NCBI GenBank assembly: GCA_039583875.1
Contig: CM077161.1
Location: 65,601,885-65,665,884 of the forward strand
DNA length: 64,000 nt
From: Platanthera guangdongensis
Lineage: Eukaryota; Streptophyta; Magnoliopsida; Asparagales; Orchidaceae
Direction: 5' to 3'
The notes under the pieces: generated by a model
Told to the model about the DNA's origin: nothing
What the model saw: the letters and a program-made list of their open reading frames with translations, nothing else
Database searches by the model: none
Part shown: positions 1 to 9,456 of the stretch, in pieces
How positions within the stretch are numbered: the first letter of the stretch is position 1
Layout: every line of letters starts with the position of its first letter
Translations under genes and position numbers: made by a program

Positions 1-129
1 GGAACTAATAAAAGAAAAGCTATGTGATATAGTAAAAGCATAATTGTTGGGCATTCCATAAAGTCGAAAATACCAAACTTAATAGTCAAATGAAAAACTT
101 ATTTAAATTAATTAAATCCACTTATTAAA

Positions 130-138
130 TATATAAAG
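130..138 (+). promoter_or_regulatory. TATA-box-like element upstream of a broken reading frame
   Basis: The string TATATAAAG lies about 95 bases before the ATG at 231, in AT-rich DNA that becomes a C/T-rich leader. Spacing and composition fit a plant core promoter. Whether it is an element or host promoter cannot be told, because the DNA to its left is outside the window. Confidence 0.35.
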
Positions 139-230
139 ACGGCAAGAAACAAAAAACCACTTCACTCTCCAAAGCCTGAACTCTAGCCGTCGAGATTGAA
201 ACCGACTCAGCGTCTTGCCGCTCTGTTTCA

Positions 231-2519
231 ATGGCGCCAAATGTCATCAAGGAGATTCAGGATGGATACAAAATAGTGAGGGATGGATTCAATCATGCCT
301 CTCCTGAGATTAAGGCTTATTAAGGATGATTGAGGTTGCTGGCCTAGAATATACCCTTTCCGAACACTCCACTATTCTTAAAAATGAGGTTGTGGAATTC
401 TTCTCAAACATTAAGATGTCGCCATCTCAAAACTCTCTCAGGTCTAAGATTGAAGACATCAAAATCAATGTAAACCCTAAGAGGTTAGGAAAAGCACTTC
501 ATTTCCCCTCCGTCAACCCTTGCGAGGAAGAAGAGCTCGCCGACACGGACAAAGATAGTGCTCTCTTATGGTGTGGATACTCGGAGGCCAAATTTGGGTC
601 TCTGAAAATGAAATTCTTCAATTAAAGAGGGAAATTGCTAGCAGACATTGTAGGGAAAGCCCTCATCTATAACCTAGATCACATGACACCATCTCCAGGT
701 TCATGTTTGTAGTCATGACCAGAATTATACTAAATAAAAAGACCTCATGGACCTCTCTCATATATCAGAGAATAGTAGACTACATATCCTCTCCAAATAT
801 GGGTAGAATCATTTCCTTGTACCTATTGAACACCTATCCTGATTCTTTCACACAAGAACAGGGGGTGAAGATTCAGTACCTAAAAAAATGGACATAAAAA
901 ATTTGGATAGATTCTCTAGAGTCCTACCTATGGGCCAACCTACAGGAATAAAAGATTCCTTCAACGGCACAAGGAAGAAACCCTCTGAGGAAGAAAGACC
1001 TTCCATCCTTGAACCAGTACTTGATTCATCCTCTCCAGCTGATGGTGGTATGCTGGTTGACTTATCCCTCCGTCAATCTTCTGTAAACATTCAACTTCAG
1101 GATGTTGTTGTGCATTTTGATAAAATCTATGCCAGCTCTAGGTCAGGAGAAATCTCTAAGAATGTTGCTGAAAAAGGTAATGTTGAAAAGGATGGGGCAG
1201 ACATGAATATTACTGATGAAGCTGTAGCAGTTGATGATATGGCAGCTGCAGAAGATAACTGGGAGACTCTTTAGACATTAGACACTTATCTTGATAAGTC
1301 CAGCCCAGAGAAAAATGCTCAGTCTGAGGGGGAGCATGAATAGTTGGATGTGACGAACTTGGATCAAGTTATCAATAAGATAGTTGTGTCTGCACCTATT
1401 ACAGGTAAAACTCGATCCCTCTTGACTTATAATACTACTACAACTTTAGCTAAGGAAATACTTTCCACTATAGATGTTGTAGTTGAGGGGGAGCCATCTC
1501 AGATCCCTACTCAGAATGTTACACCTCCTCCCTTGAGCCTTACCTCACCTAACGCCATCTCCAATGAGGGATTCCTGAACTAAATCAAAGCAATGATGGA
1601 TGCTCAGACAATAACCCTCAAGGAGTATATTGACCACTTTGTTGCCAAGCTGAGGGATGAGCTATTAAGTGAAGTCAAGGAATGCAAAGACGAAACCTCT
1701 CACCTAAATAAACAGGTCACTACATGGTTTGACATGGCTGGAACTGCTGGCATAAAGCTGTCTACCCTCATGAAGTCCATAGAAACAAGCCAGAAATTCT
1801 CTGCAATTGACATTGGATATGTCAAAAATTTTGTGAGTGCAATTGATGAAGTAATCAAGGGTCCAGCAGATCATATAAATCAGCATGTGACCAATGCAGC
1901 TTTCCACTCTATGGAGCAGGCAATGCTAATGAAAAATGAGCTCCTTACTGACAATGAGAGAATACTTCAGTAGTTATTACATCAAACTGAAGCTACCACC
2001 ACATTACTGCAAAAGACTATATCTGAAGAAGGCAAAAAGGTGGAGAGCAGCCATGCTAAGACTGCAGGACTCATTGAAGATTATGCTTTCAAAGTAATTC
2101 AAGGCACTAGGGTTGCACTGCATCTGCCTCTACTGGATAAACAAAGGCCAGAGACTTTAGACTTCCCAGCTCATGCTAGACTTGCACAGGATGCACAACT
2201 TGTTGCCAGAAGAAAATGGGAAGGGATTTAGATGACTGACGAGTTCATGGCCAAGAGAAGAGCTGAAAATAGAAATGATCCTGATTATGAACAACTAAGT
2301 GATGCCTCTGAGTATATCATCATAAATGCTTGGATCAGCCATGGACAAATTCTAAAGAACATTGATAGTGTTTATCCCTCAGAGGAAAGGTTAAAACATC
2401 TGGAAAGAAACTCGTTAAGAGAAAGAGTATTTAAAGAAAATCTGGTAAGGAGAAGCAATACTAAGAGAATGCCTTCAAGATACATCCCAAAGCCATTCCT
2501 CTACTTCAAGAGGCAGTAG
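231..2519 (+). pseudogene. Degenerate reading frame of an unclassified retroelement-like gene
   Basis: A frame opens at ATG 231 (MAPNVIKEI...). It shifts near 320 into a 99-codon frame (326-625) and again before 703-897. From 888 one frame continues to 2519, broken by stops at 1272, 1341, 1581, 1971 and 2229. The first third is globular-looking, the middle (about 950-1580) is acidic and Ser/Pro-rich, and 1593-2500 is charged and probably coiled coil. I see no protease, reverse transcriptase, integrase or zinc-knuckle motif. A polypurine tract and an LTR-like start follow about 500 bases downstream. My inference is therefore a decayed gene of a large non-autonomous LTR element, but a decayed host-type gene is possible. 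The family is not recognised. Confidence 0.5.
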
Positions 2520-3032
2520 GACAAAGATAAACCTTGAAGAAGACTGCTGCAACCATGGATGCTGGTGCAAGTTCATCAAGGAATAACTGTTAGAATGCTG
2601 CTAGCTTAAGATTGTTTAAATTATCACATCTTGTCTTGTAATGTATACCAACAATGTAAAAATTTCAAAACTATATCAATGAAATTAATATGATTTGGCC
2701 TTCAATTCATTGTTGTGTCTAATGTACTTAAACTTCTCACTTGTATATCTATGGTTGGTAAATATGCTATTTCTTGACAGATTTCTTAATTTCCTATTGT
2801 TATCTTTCTAACTCAATGATTAGATAGACCTTAATCATATTATTACACTGTTAATAATTGATAATTCAGAACTCACAATCATAGTGTTAAGTCATCTCAT
2901 TTAGGGGGAGTTTTCCAGTACTGAGATGGCTAGTGGTCATAACAATATGTTCATCAGATCTATTTTTATATTTCTTATGTTGATGCATCTTAGCATGGAT
3001 ATATGTTCTGCCTTCTTCAAATAGAGGGAGAT
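2520..3032 (+). other. AT-rich 3' untranslated stretch ending in a polypurine tract
   Basis: No coding potential is visible. A purine block AGGGGGAG occurs near 2903, and a second, ATAGAGGGAGATT (3021-3032 region), abuts the TG at 3033. A purine tract directly before TG is the usual arrangement at the 5' edge of a 3' LTR. Confidence 0.45.
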
Positions 3033-4275
3033 TGTTGGGCATTGTTCCCTATAATGTTCTTTAGGATTTGAAGAAGAATCACTATTCATGATAAGGGGCA
3101 TATTGTATTTGTTGTATTCTTTAGTTCATGAATGCAGGTAGTCCATGATTAGACAAGTAAAGAAAAATGAGTTGAGCAGTAAACTCAAATTTCGTCAAAC
3201 TCAGCTCAACGTTCGTCGAAATCAGTTGACTGATCGTCGAGCTCAACTCAGCATAAGCTTAAGAAATCAGGATACTAAATTCGTCGAACTCAGATCGACG
3301 TTCGTCGAGCTAAAGTTACAGATCATCGAGCTCAGCCCAACGCTTGTCAAGCTGATGCAAGAGAAAAATAGACTAAGGCAAAAATACTGAGAGCACTGAG
3401 AATATCAAGTTCATAGAGCTCAGGTTGTGGTTTGTCGAACTGAGCTCAAAGCATATCATGTTAAAGCCAGAAAATCTGTCTAAGGCATAAGCGCTGAGTC
3501 CGCTGAGAAGAAGGCGTTGAGACTGCTAAGATAGTTGAGACAGCTGAGAGGATGGCGTTGAGATAGTTGAGACAGCTGAGAAGATGGCATTGAGACAGCC
3601 GAGAAAGCATAGACAAAGTGAGCTGGAAACTTTCTAAGCCTAGAAGCGTTGAGTGAAGCAAGTTCACTCAATGCTTCTAAATAAAGCAGGAAGCACTGAG
3701 ACAGTCAAAAGGTGAATAGCTGAGAACTACATTACCTAGAATTTTTCTAAGTCCAGAAGCGTTGAGTGAAGCAGGTTTACTCAACACTTCCAATGAAGAG
3801 GAAAGATCTGAAACTAAGAATGTCTCAGCTGATAAATAAAAAACCGCTGAGACCGCTGAGATAAATCCCCTGAGACAGTTAAAGTAAAGAAACTGCTGAG
3901 ACAACAGATAAGAGGAAAGCGCCGAGATAAAGGCTTGTCTCAGTTAATAATGGAAAACTGCTGAGACCGCTAAGACCACTGACACAAAACCGCTGAGACA
4001 AAGCCAGGAAATTTTCTAAGTCCAGAAGCGCTGAGAGTTAAGGCTAATGGAATTGAGTGTCTCAACATCACTCAACAGTTGATGGGATTCAGGAAATTTT
4101 ATAAGTCCAGATGTTGATGACCACTGCTAACATCATCAAAGTCAACTCTGCAGAAAGCCGTTACGTGAGAGCTGCTACAGCGTCAAAAGTTGTTTTGTCC
4201 CTTTCTGATGGAGTTGGTGCTCAACAATCCTTGGTGGGCCCACATACTATGTTGTCGTTGATTCAAATCAACGCA

Positions 4276-4283
4276 TATAAAAG
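4276..4283 (+). promoter_or_regulatory. TATA box in the LTR-like sequence
   Basis: TATAAAAG is followed by GGGGACAC and a short leader. This is the position expected of an LTR core promoter. Confidence 0.45.
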
Positions 4284-4506
4284 GGGACACAGTAAAGGGT
4301 TAGGGTTAACCTATACCTGCGCATCAAACGCAAAAAGAAGAAAAAGAAAAAGTAAGAGGCGGCTAGACATTTATTCTGATCAAGCTTGAAAGCTGAAGTC
4401 CAGCCAAGATAGCCAAAAAGGCAAGAAGAAGATAACTGGAGCACTTCCTGCTCATCAACTTGGTTTTCTCAAGAACAAAGCAAGCTGGTTGATCCACTCA
4501 ATAGTA

Positions 4507-4990
4507 GATACTTGCAAGTTATTTTCATTTATATCTGCTTCTTACACTTCTTCTTGCACATTTTAGCAGATGTTTACAAGTTCCCCACATGTACTTGCAA
4601 GTTATTTTTCTTTCATATCTGCTTCCTACTCTTCTTTTTGCAAAGATTAGCAGATGTTTGCAAGTTCCCTTTATGTACTTGCAAGTTATTTTTCTTTCAT
4701 ATCTACTTCTTACTTTTCTTTTTATAGAGATTAACAGATGTTTGCAAGTTTCTCTCAGGTAATTACAAGTTATTTTTCTATCATATCTTCTTCTTACACA
4801 TCTTTTTTCAGAGATTAGCAGATGTTTGCAAGTTCCACTAAGGTACTTGCAAGTTATTATTCTTTCATATCCGCCCCTTCCTCTTCTTCTTGCAGAGATT
4901 AGTATGTGTTTACAAGTTCACTTCTGATACATGCAAGTTATTATTTTACTATACCCCTCCTACCTTTGTTTTGCAGATCTCAGTAGAAGG
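4507..4990 (+). repeat. 84-bp tandem repeat, about 5.7 copies
   Basis: Units begin at about 4509, 4592, 4676, 4760, 4844 and 4928, with spacing 83, 84, 84, 84 and 84. Each unit starts near GTACTTGCAAG, runs through a long pyrimidine tract and ends TTTTGCAGAGATTAG...CAAGTT. Because 84 is a multiple of three, a 28-residue repeat can be read through part of it (4512-4727), but its hydrophobic Phe/Cys-rich product is not credible as a protein. Confidence 0.85.
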
Positions 4991-5695
4991 CATACACAAG
5001 TCTTCTTCACTTTGTTGGAACAATTCAGGCACACACAGGGTGTACTTTTCTTCACTTATAATAACTTTTCCTTCGTAGGAGAGAAATTAGTATTTTCGGA
5101 CCTTCCTAAGAAGATACATCAGGTTCTATCTCTTCCTGTCCCTTATCTTTTCTACTATATTTCTGAGGAGCGGATTGCGATTTTAGGGGATACCTCTACT
5201 TTTTCGAAGTTTCCTGTAAACTTAAAAAGTGCGGGGATTATGTCTACCCAGTAATCAGCGGTCCTCTCCTAAGGTAGCTAGCTCGCAAGTCGTGAACTGC
5301 TCCAAGTTCCCCCAGGAGGTTGCGGCCTATATCAGCGCTCCTTTGGGTTGGGCAGATAGACTTCTCTATACGCTCGGCACGCGCGGCTAGGGTGGTCTCC
5401 TCTGTCTGTCCACCTAGGTCGTGCAACATCTATGTCTTGTTCACACAGCCTGTCCCCACAGACCGCGCAGTTAGTTTATCTAACCGTGCAGTAGTTCTCC
5501 CTATTCCAACAGGTGCGGACTGCCCAGATAGGCAGTGGACTCAGACCTACATGCAGTAACTGCAGACATGTATTCCAGGAATCCTCCCTGTCCGCAGAGT
5601 CCCATCTAATTAATGGAGGTAAGCTTTAGCTCACCGTGTCTGCCCAGCAGTAGGCACAACTTGCCCATCTCTATTCGACATAAGCAGTTTCAAGG
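4991..5695. other. Unclassified DNA left of Gypsy-1
   Basis: No gene is recognised. One frame (4931-5254, 107 codons) is open but matches nothing I know. The right part is GC-richer, with CCCAG(C/T)AG-type words that recur on the far side of Gypsy-1 (22448-22825). Both sides therefore belong to one sequence split by the insertion. Confidence 0.5.
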
Positions 5696-5700
5696 TCTGT

Positions 5701-8013
5701 TGTAACGCCCCGAAACTCAAAGGAGCAAAGGGAGACATTTTGGGCCAGTTTGGGTTCTGGCTGCAGGCACACGGCCTGGGACACGGGCATGTCCCAGGGC
5801 ATGTCGAGCCTGTGTCGACACTGAGACGGGAAGTCGACACTTTGGTCTCGACATTGTGTCGAGACTGGGCACACGGCCTGCGACACGGGCGTGTCGCAGG
5901 GCGTGTCGACCCGTGTCGACACATAGCCGCGAAGTCGACACTCTGCATTCGACGAAGTGTCGAGACATGGCACACAGCCTGCAACACGGGCGTGTCGCAG
6001 GGCGTGTCAACCCGTGTCGACACTCGTCCCGGGAGGTCGACACTTTGGTCTCGACATTGTGTCGAGACAAGACACACGGCCTAGGACACGGGCGTGTCCA
6101 AGGCTGTGTTAGTAGGTTGACAATCTTCGCTCGACGAAGTGTCGAGTGTCGAGACCGTGTTCACGGCCTGGGGTCCAGGCGTGTTGAGGTGACATGGGTA
6201 AGGACACGGGCGTGTCCTAGAACCCGTGCAGTGCTCGGGTTGATTTTGGGGAAAAATGATAGGGGTACACGGCCGGCCACACGGCCGTGTCACATGGAAG
6301 ACGGGCGTGTCAGCTCGAACACGGGCGTGTTCGATACCCGTGTGAGGTTCCAGGCGAGCCGATTTTGACGGCGAATGAGGCACACGGCCCTGGACACGGG
6401 CGTGTGCCAGGCCGTGTTCGGTCCAGATTGGGCATTTCAATCCCGAATCAAAGCCGTTCATTTCCTTATTTTGAGATCCAACGGCTGGGGGTTGTTCCTG
6501 AAGGGATATACCCGGGATTGGACTTAGAAACCCTCACTTTTCATGAGTGGTTAGCTTTCTAAAACCTTAGAGAAAGTAGAGAGCCAAGGGAGGAAGAAGG
6601 AGCTAGATCCCGCCATTGGAGGAGCTTCAAAGCTCCAAATCGCGAGCCGACTCCAGATCCACGGAGGCAAAGCTAGTGCGGTACTTTTCATCCGATTACT
6701 TTTCAATGGCGCCAAAGAGGAACGCTAGGGTAACGATCCTCATCTTGTGCATGAGTAGCTCTCTTTGTTTGCATAGGAAGCCCGCTCTCGCGAGTTTGTA
6801 GAGAGTTGGAGGCGTTCCTTCGGGTAGATATGTGAAGTCCCCGTTGTTTAGAGTCCGTAAGCGAGAACGGACATGGGCATGATGTGCGGAGCCTACCCGA
6901 ACATGTTGGTCTGGATCGGTGATGTTGCATTGCATAATGCTGGAGAAGACTCCGTGCTATTGGTTGTTTTTCGGGTTTTCTACGCGGTAGATTGCAGCAG
7001 GGAGCCTTGGGGACTAACCCAAAGGTGCACCCGGAAAACTGGGCGGATACGAGATCTTGCCAACTTGGTGGCCTGAGAGCCAACTTGAACATAACCGGGT
7101 TATGTGAATTGTGATGGAAATGGGACTCGGTGGAAGTTTGACCCGCGCAAATGGCTTAAATTGTCGTTGCGATGTGAGCACGGGTTAGATGGAACCGTAC
7201 CCGTTCTATGTCGTTCGGTTAAAGAGACCTAAAGGCACGTGGCACTTGCCGTTGGCATAGATTAGGGTCTTCGGCGGTCAATGGCTTAAATTGTCGAGAC
7301 CCAGGCCAGGAAGACAAATTGCTCATAGGTTTGGCCGTCCAAAATGTCGGTGGTGAGTCCGGAATGTCTATGGCTTTAATTGACGTGACATCGACCGGTT
7401 CACCGAGAATGTGCCCTGAGAGCACGGGGCGTGTGGCCATGAGAGCCAACGTCTGTGATGAAATGGCTAATTATATATTGCTCGCTTATGCTAATGAAAT
7501 GCAGGGAAGGAGCATCGCCGCCCCGAGTTTGGGGCAGGATCGTTATAATTTGGTCAGCATTGCTGACCGTTGCCTTGTTTTGCCACCGTGCAGTGGTATG
7601 TTGCTTGCAGGTGCAGCTGAACCAAGCGGTCAATAGCGGGCTAAAGCCCGAATGCGAAGCCGGCCCTTGAAGGCCTAATTGGAAGTGTTTACTGCTTTAT
7701 TCATGTGTGACCGGCCTGCGTGCCGTGGTTTGTAAAACATGTAATTTGAAGAGAAATATTTTGTAAGGCCTTAAGGCTCATTTTGGGTATTTTGTATAAC
7801 ATTCCTATTTTATATTAGTGGACATTCATGCTCTAATGCTGGGTTCTTTATTGCAACTTTTATAAAATACTTCCGCTAGAATGCTCTGTATAGGACGTTT
7901 GAGATTGGTTGGATGGTTTCCATAAGTAACCACCCGGTCTGTCTGTAGTATATGGCGTCGGGCCCCGGCCAGACCTACTGTTATATACTATGCGACGGAT
8001 AGGGGGTGTTACA
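5701..8013 (+). repeat. Gypsy-1 5' LTR
   Basis: About 2.3 kb, TGTAACGCCC...GTGTTACA. The first 0.75 kb is a dense array of short palindromes (5768-6421). The rest has the conserved CTTCCGCTAGAATGCTCTG and TATGGCGTCGGGCCCCGGCC blocks, which recur inverted in Gypsy-2, Gypsy-3 and the solitary LTR. The 3' LTR start differs by one extra G (TGGTAATGCCC at 12900). Confidence 0.93.
5768..6421. repeat. Palindromic-word array in Gypsy-1 5' LTR
   Basis: Tens of copies of ACACGGGCGTGT and ACACGGCC...GGCCGTGT are nested as larger inverted repeats, for example ACACGGGCGTGTC flanked by GGCCTGGG and CCCAGGCC. They alternate with TCGACACT and GTGTCGAG words. The array is repeated in the 3' LTR at 12968-13621. 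Confidence 0.9.
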
Positions 8014-8236
8014 ATTTTGTATCAGACTACTGGTTTTGGTCGGGCTTAAAGTGAATTCGTGGCCGAATTCTTTTAAGGGGTGGTGAGCACGTTGTGTGCG
8101 TCATCGTTATAACAGTAAAAGAACCCATGAATGTCCACTTAGGAATGAAAATACATGTGTTTGAGGAACCTGCGTGCTCCTATAATTACTGTTTGCAATT
8201 TATTTGGTCGCTTAACGGTGTTTTGTACCACTATAG
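8014..8236 (+). promoter_or_regulatory. Gypsy-1 primer-binding site and 5' leader with hairpin
   Basis: Right after the LTR, TTTTGTATCAGAC (from 8016) is a mutated initiator-Met primer site (canonical TGGTATCAGAG). A hairpin GAATTCG-TGGC-CGAATTC lies at 8053-8070, followed by TTTTAAGGGGTGG, which resembles the 3' polypurine tract at 12882-12899. The leader ends in a pyrimidine-rich stretch and TATAG at 8232-8236, directly before gag codon 1. That TAG is an in-frame stop and also looks like a 3' splice site. Confidence 0.75.
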
Positions 8237-9391
8237 GTGACCAGAAGTGTTGTTGGGCCGTTAGAACGCCGAGTTTCTGAGGATAATAGTGCACCGGATG
8301 TTGCTCCTGCAACACCTCTGTCGGCTGAGAATATTCGATTGGTGGCTGAAGTGGTGTTGGCCGTGATAAATGCGCAGCCTGCAAGGCAAACACAGCAGCC
8401 CGCTCCTGTGATGGAGCAAGAACCTCTTCAAGAGGCTGAGCCGAGGAGAGTGGAGCAAGTGGTTGTGGAACCGGTGGTGCCGAGGAGGGCAACTGAGAGG
8501 CAGCTTAAGCATGTAATGAGCTTTAACCCTCCGTTATTCTCGGGGTTGGGAACCCCATCTCAGGCTGAAGACTGGCTCTCCAGGGTGAAGAGAGTCATGA
8601 CAGCGATGGAGACGGAGGAGTGGCAAATGACCACCATCGCTACGTTCCTTCTGGACGGGGAAGCGAGAATGTGGTGGGAAGGATTGGAGCTGCACTTATT
8701 GAGAGGTAGGCAACTTGGTGATGTCTCGATGGAAGAGTTCTCGAGATTGTTCTTGGCTAGATACCTCCCTTCGACGCAGAAGATAGCGTTGGAAAACGAA
8801 TTTTTGAAGTTGGTTCAGGGTGATAAGAGCGTGGATGAATATCTCCACGAGTTCACTCGTTTGAGTCGATACGCTAGCTCCACCATCGTGGATGAGGAGC
8901 GCAAGACTAATCGCTTCTATGAAGGCTTGAGAGATGAGTTGAGATTACAACTCTCGGGGCCGATGACGCAGGGTTTCTTAACCTTGGTCAATACTGCCCG
9001 GTCCTTGGAAAAGGACATGAAGAATGTACAAGCAAAGAAAAGCTTGGGTGAGAAGAAATCTGAATTTAAAGTGCCAACTACTTCAAAGTTCGGCTATCGG
9101 AGGTCTTTCAAGAAGCATAGGACTTCGGGTCCAGCTCCTTCTGGTGCTTCTGGGACGACTACGAGTCGGACCCCGAGCGCGTGTTTTACTTGTGGAAAGA
9201 CGGGGCACTTCGCCCGTGACTGTTGGAGCGGACGTCCTAAGTCCGAGAGGAAGCTGGGAGCTACTTATGAGGAGAAGGGAAAGGTGGTGGAGTCGACTGC
9301 ATCCCATTATGCTCCGGCCCAACCAAGGGTCTACAATCTTGGCCAACAGGAGGACATCAAACAGGCTGATGTGGTGACAGGTACGGTTTAA
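8237..9391 (+). CDS. gag: Gypsy-1 Gag (capsid/nucleocapsid precursor)
   Basis: An unbroken frame of 384 codons encodes the structural protein that packages element RNA into cytoplasmic particles. Residues about 100-250 form a retrotransposon gag domain with Trp-rich helices (MWWEGLELHLL, EEFSRLFLARYLP). A basic linker and a CCHC zinc knuckle, CFTCGKTGHFARDC, follow at residues about 315-328. The frame starts with GTG right after an in-frame TAG. The first ATG codon is only at residue 59, yet residues 1-40 are conserved in Gypsy-2, so the true start probably lies in an upstream exon. Translation of unspliced RNA stops at 9389-9391, inside the candidate gag-pol intron. Confidence 0.93.
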   Translation: MTRSVVGPLERRVSEDNSAPDVAPATPLSAENIRLVAEVVLAVINAQPARQTQQPAPVMEQEPLQEAEPRRVEQVVVEPVVPRRATERQLKHVMSFNPPLFSGLGTPSQAEDWLSRVKRVMTAMETEEWQMTTIATFLLDGEARMWWEGLELHLLRGRQLGDVSMEEFSRLFLARYLPSTQKIALENEFLKLVQGDKSVDEYLHEFTRLSRYASSTIVDEERKTNRFYEGLRDELRLQLSGPMTQGFLTLVNTARSLEKDMKNVQAKKSLGEKKSEFKVPTTSKFGYRRSFKKHRTSGPAPSGASGTTTSRTPSACFTCGKTGHFARDCWSGRPKSERKLGATYEEKGKVVESTASHYAPAQPRVYNLGQQEDIKQADVVTGTV

Positions 9392-9456
9392 TTTATAGCA
9401 AGTCAATTTCTTTAAATACTTGTTATGCACATGTTACCTTACCACTGCTTGTTTAG
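9381..9456 (+). other. Candidate spliceosomal intron between gag and pol, Gypsy-1 (76 nt)
   Basis: The donor context is GTGACAG|GTACGG and the acceptor GTTTAG|GATTTG. It is 76 nt (76 mod 3 = 1) and contains the gag stop. Joining 9380 to 9457 completes a Gly codon and moves from the gag frame into the pol frame, which needs that shift. Equivalent segments lie at 30319-30409 and 51139-51216. Splicing is inferred; no transcript data are available here. Confidence 0.55.

Larger units (their letters stand above)
3033..4990 (+). repeat. LTR-like sequence of the unclassified element (3' limit not found)
   Basis: It starts TGTTGGGCATTG right after a polypurine tract. A near copy of that start (TGTTGGGCATTCC) occurs at 45 in the window. 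From 3190 to 3440 it repeats TTCGTCGA-type and CTCAGCTCAACG words. From 3480 to 4090 it holds a degenerate array of GCTGAGAC and GCGTTGAG words. A TATA box lies at 4276, and an 84-bp minisatellite follows from 4507. The end was set at the end of that minisatellite for convenience; no matching LTR copy or target duplication was found. Confidence 0.35.

Noticed and set aside
4297..4311. Telomere-like GGGTTAGGGTTAACC
   Set aside because: Only about two units, located just after a TATA box. Too short for a telomeric array.
4507..4990. CRISPR-like look of regularly spaced repeats
   Set aside because: The whole 84-bp unit is repeated, with no unique spacers, and the context is a plant retroelement.
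5740..6461. Overlapping open frames on both strands rich in Arg, Cys, Pro and Thr (also 12885-13762, 26204-26718, 33585-34099)
   Set aside because: They read through palindromic words that happen to lack stops. Frames are open on both strands at once and the product is a repeat of the DNA word, so no gene is supported.
8237..8239. GTG as a genuine start codon of gag
   Set aside because: Nuclear plant genes rarely start at GTG, and Gypsy-3 has GCG there. The position abuts a splice-acceptor-like TAG, so I prefer an upstream start exon.
9381..9456. Programmed ribosomal frameshift between gag and pol
   Set aside because: No slippery heptamer or overlap at the gag stop in Gypsy-1, and the frame relation differs in Gypsy-3. 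Only removal of the GT...AG segment explains all three.
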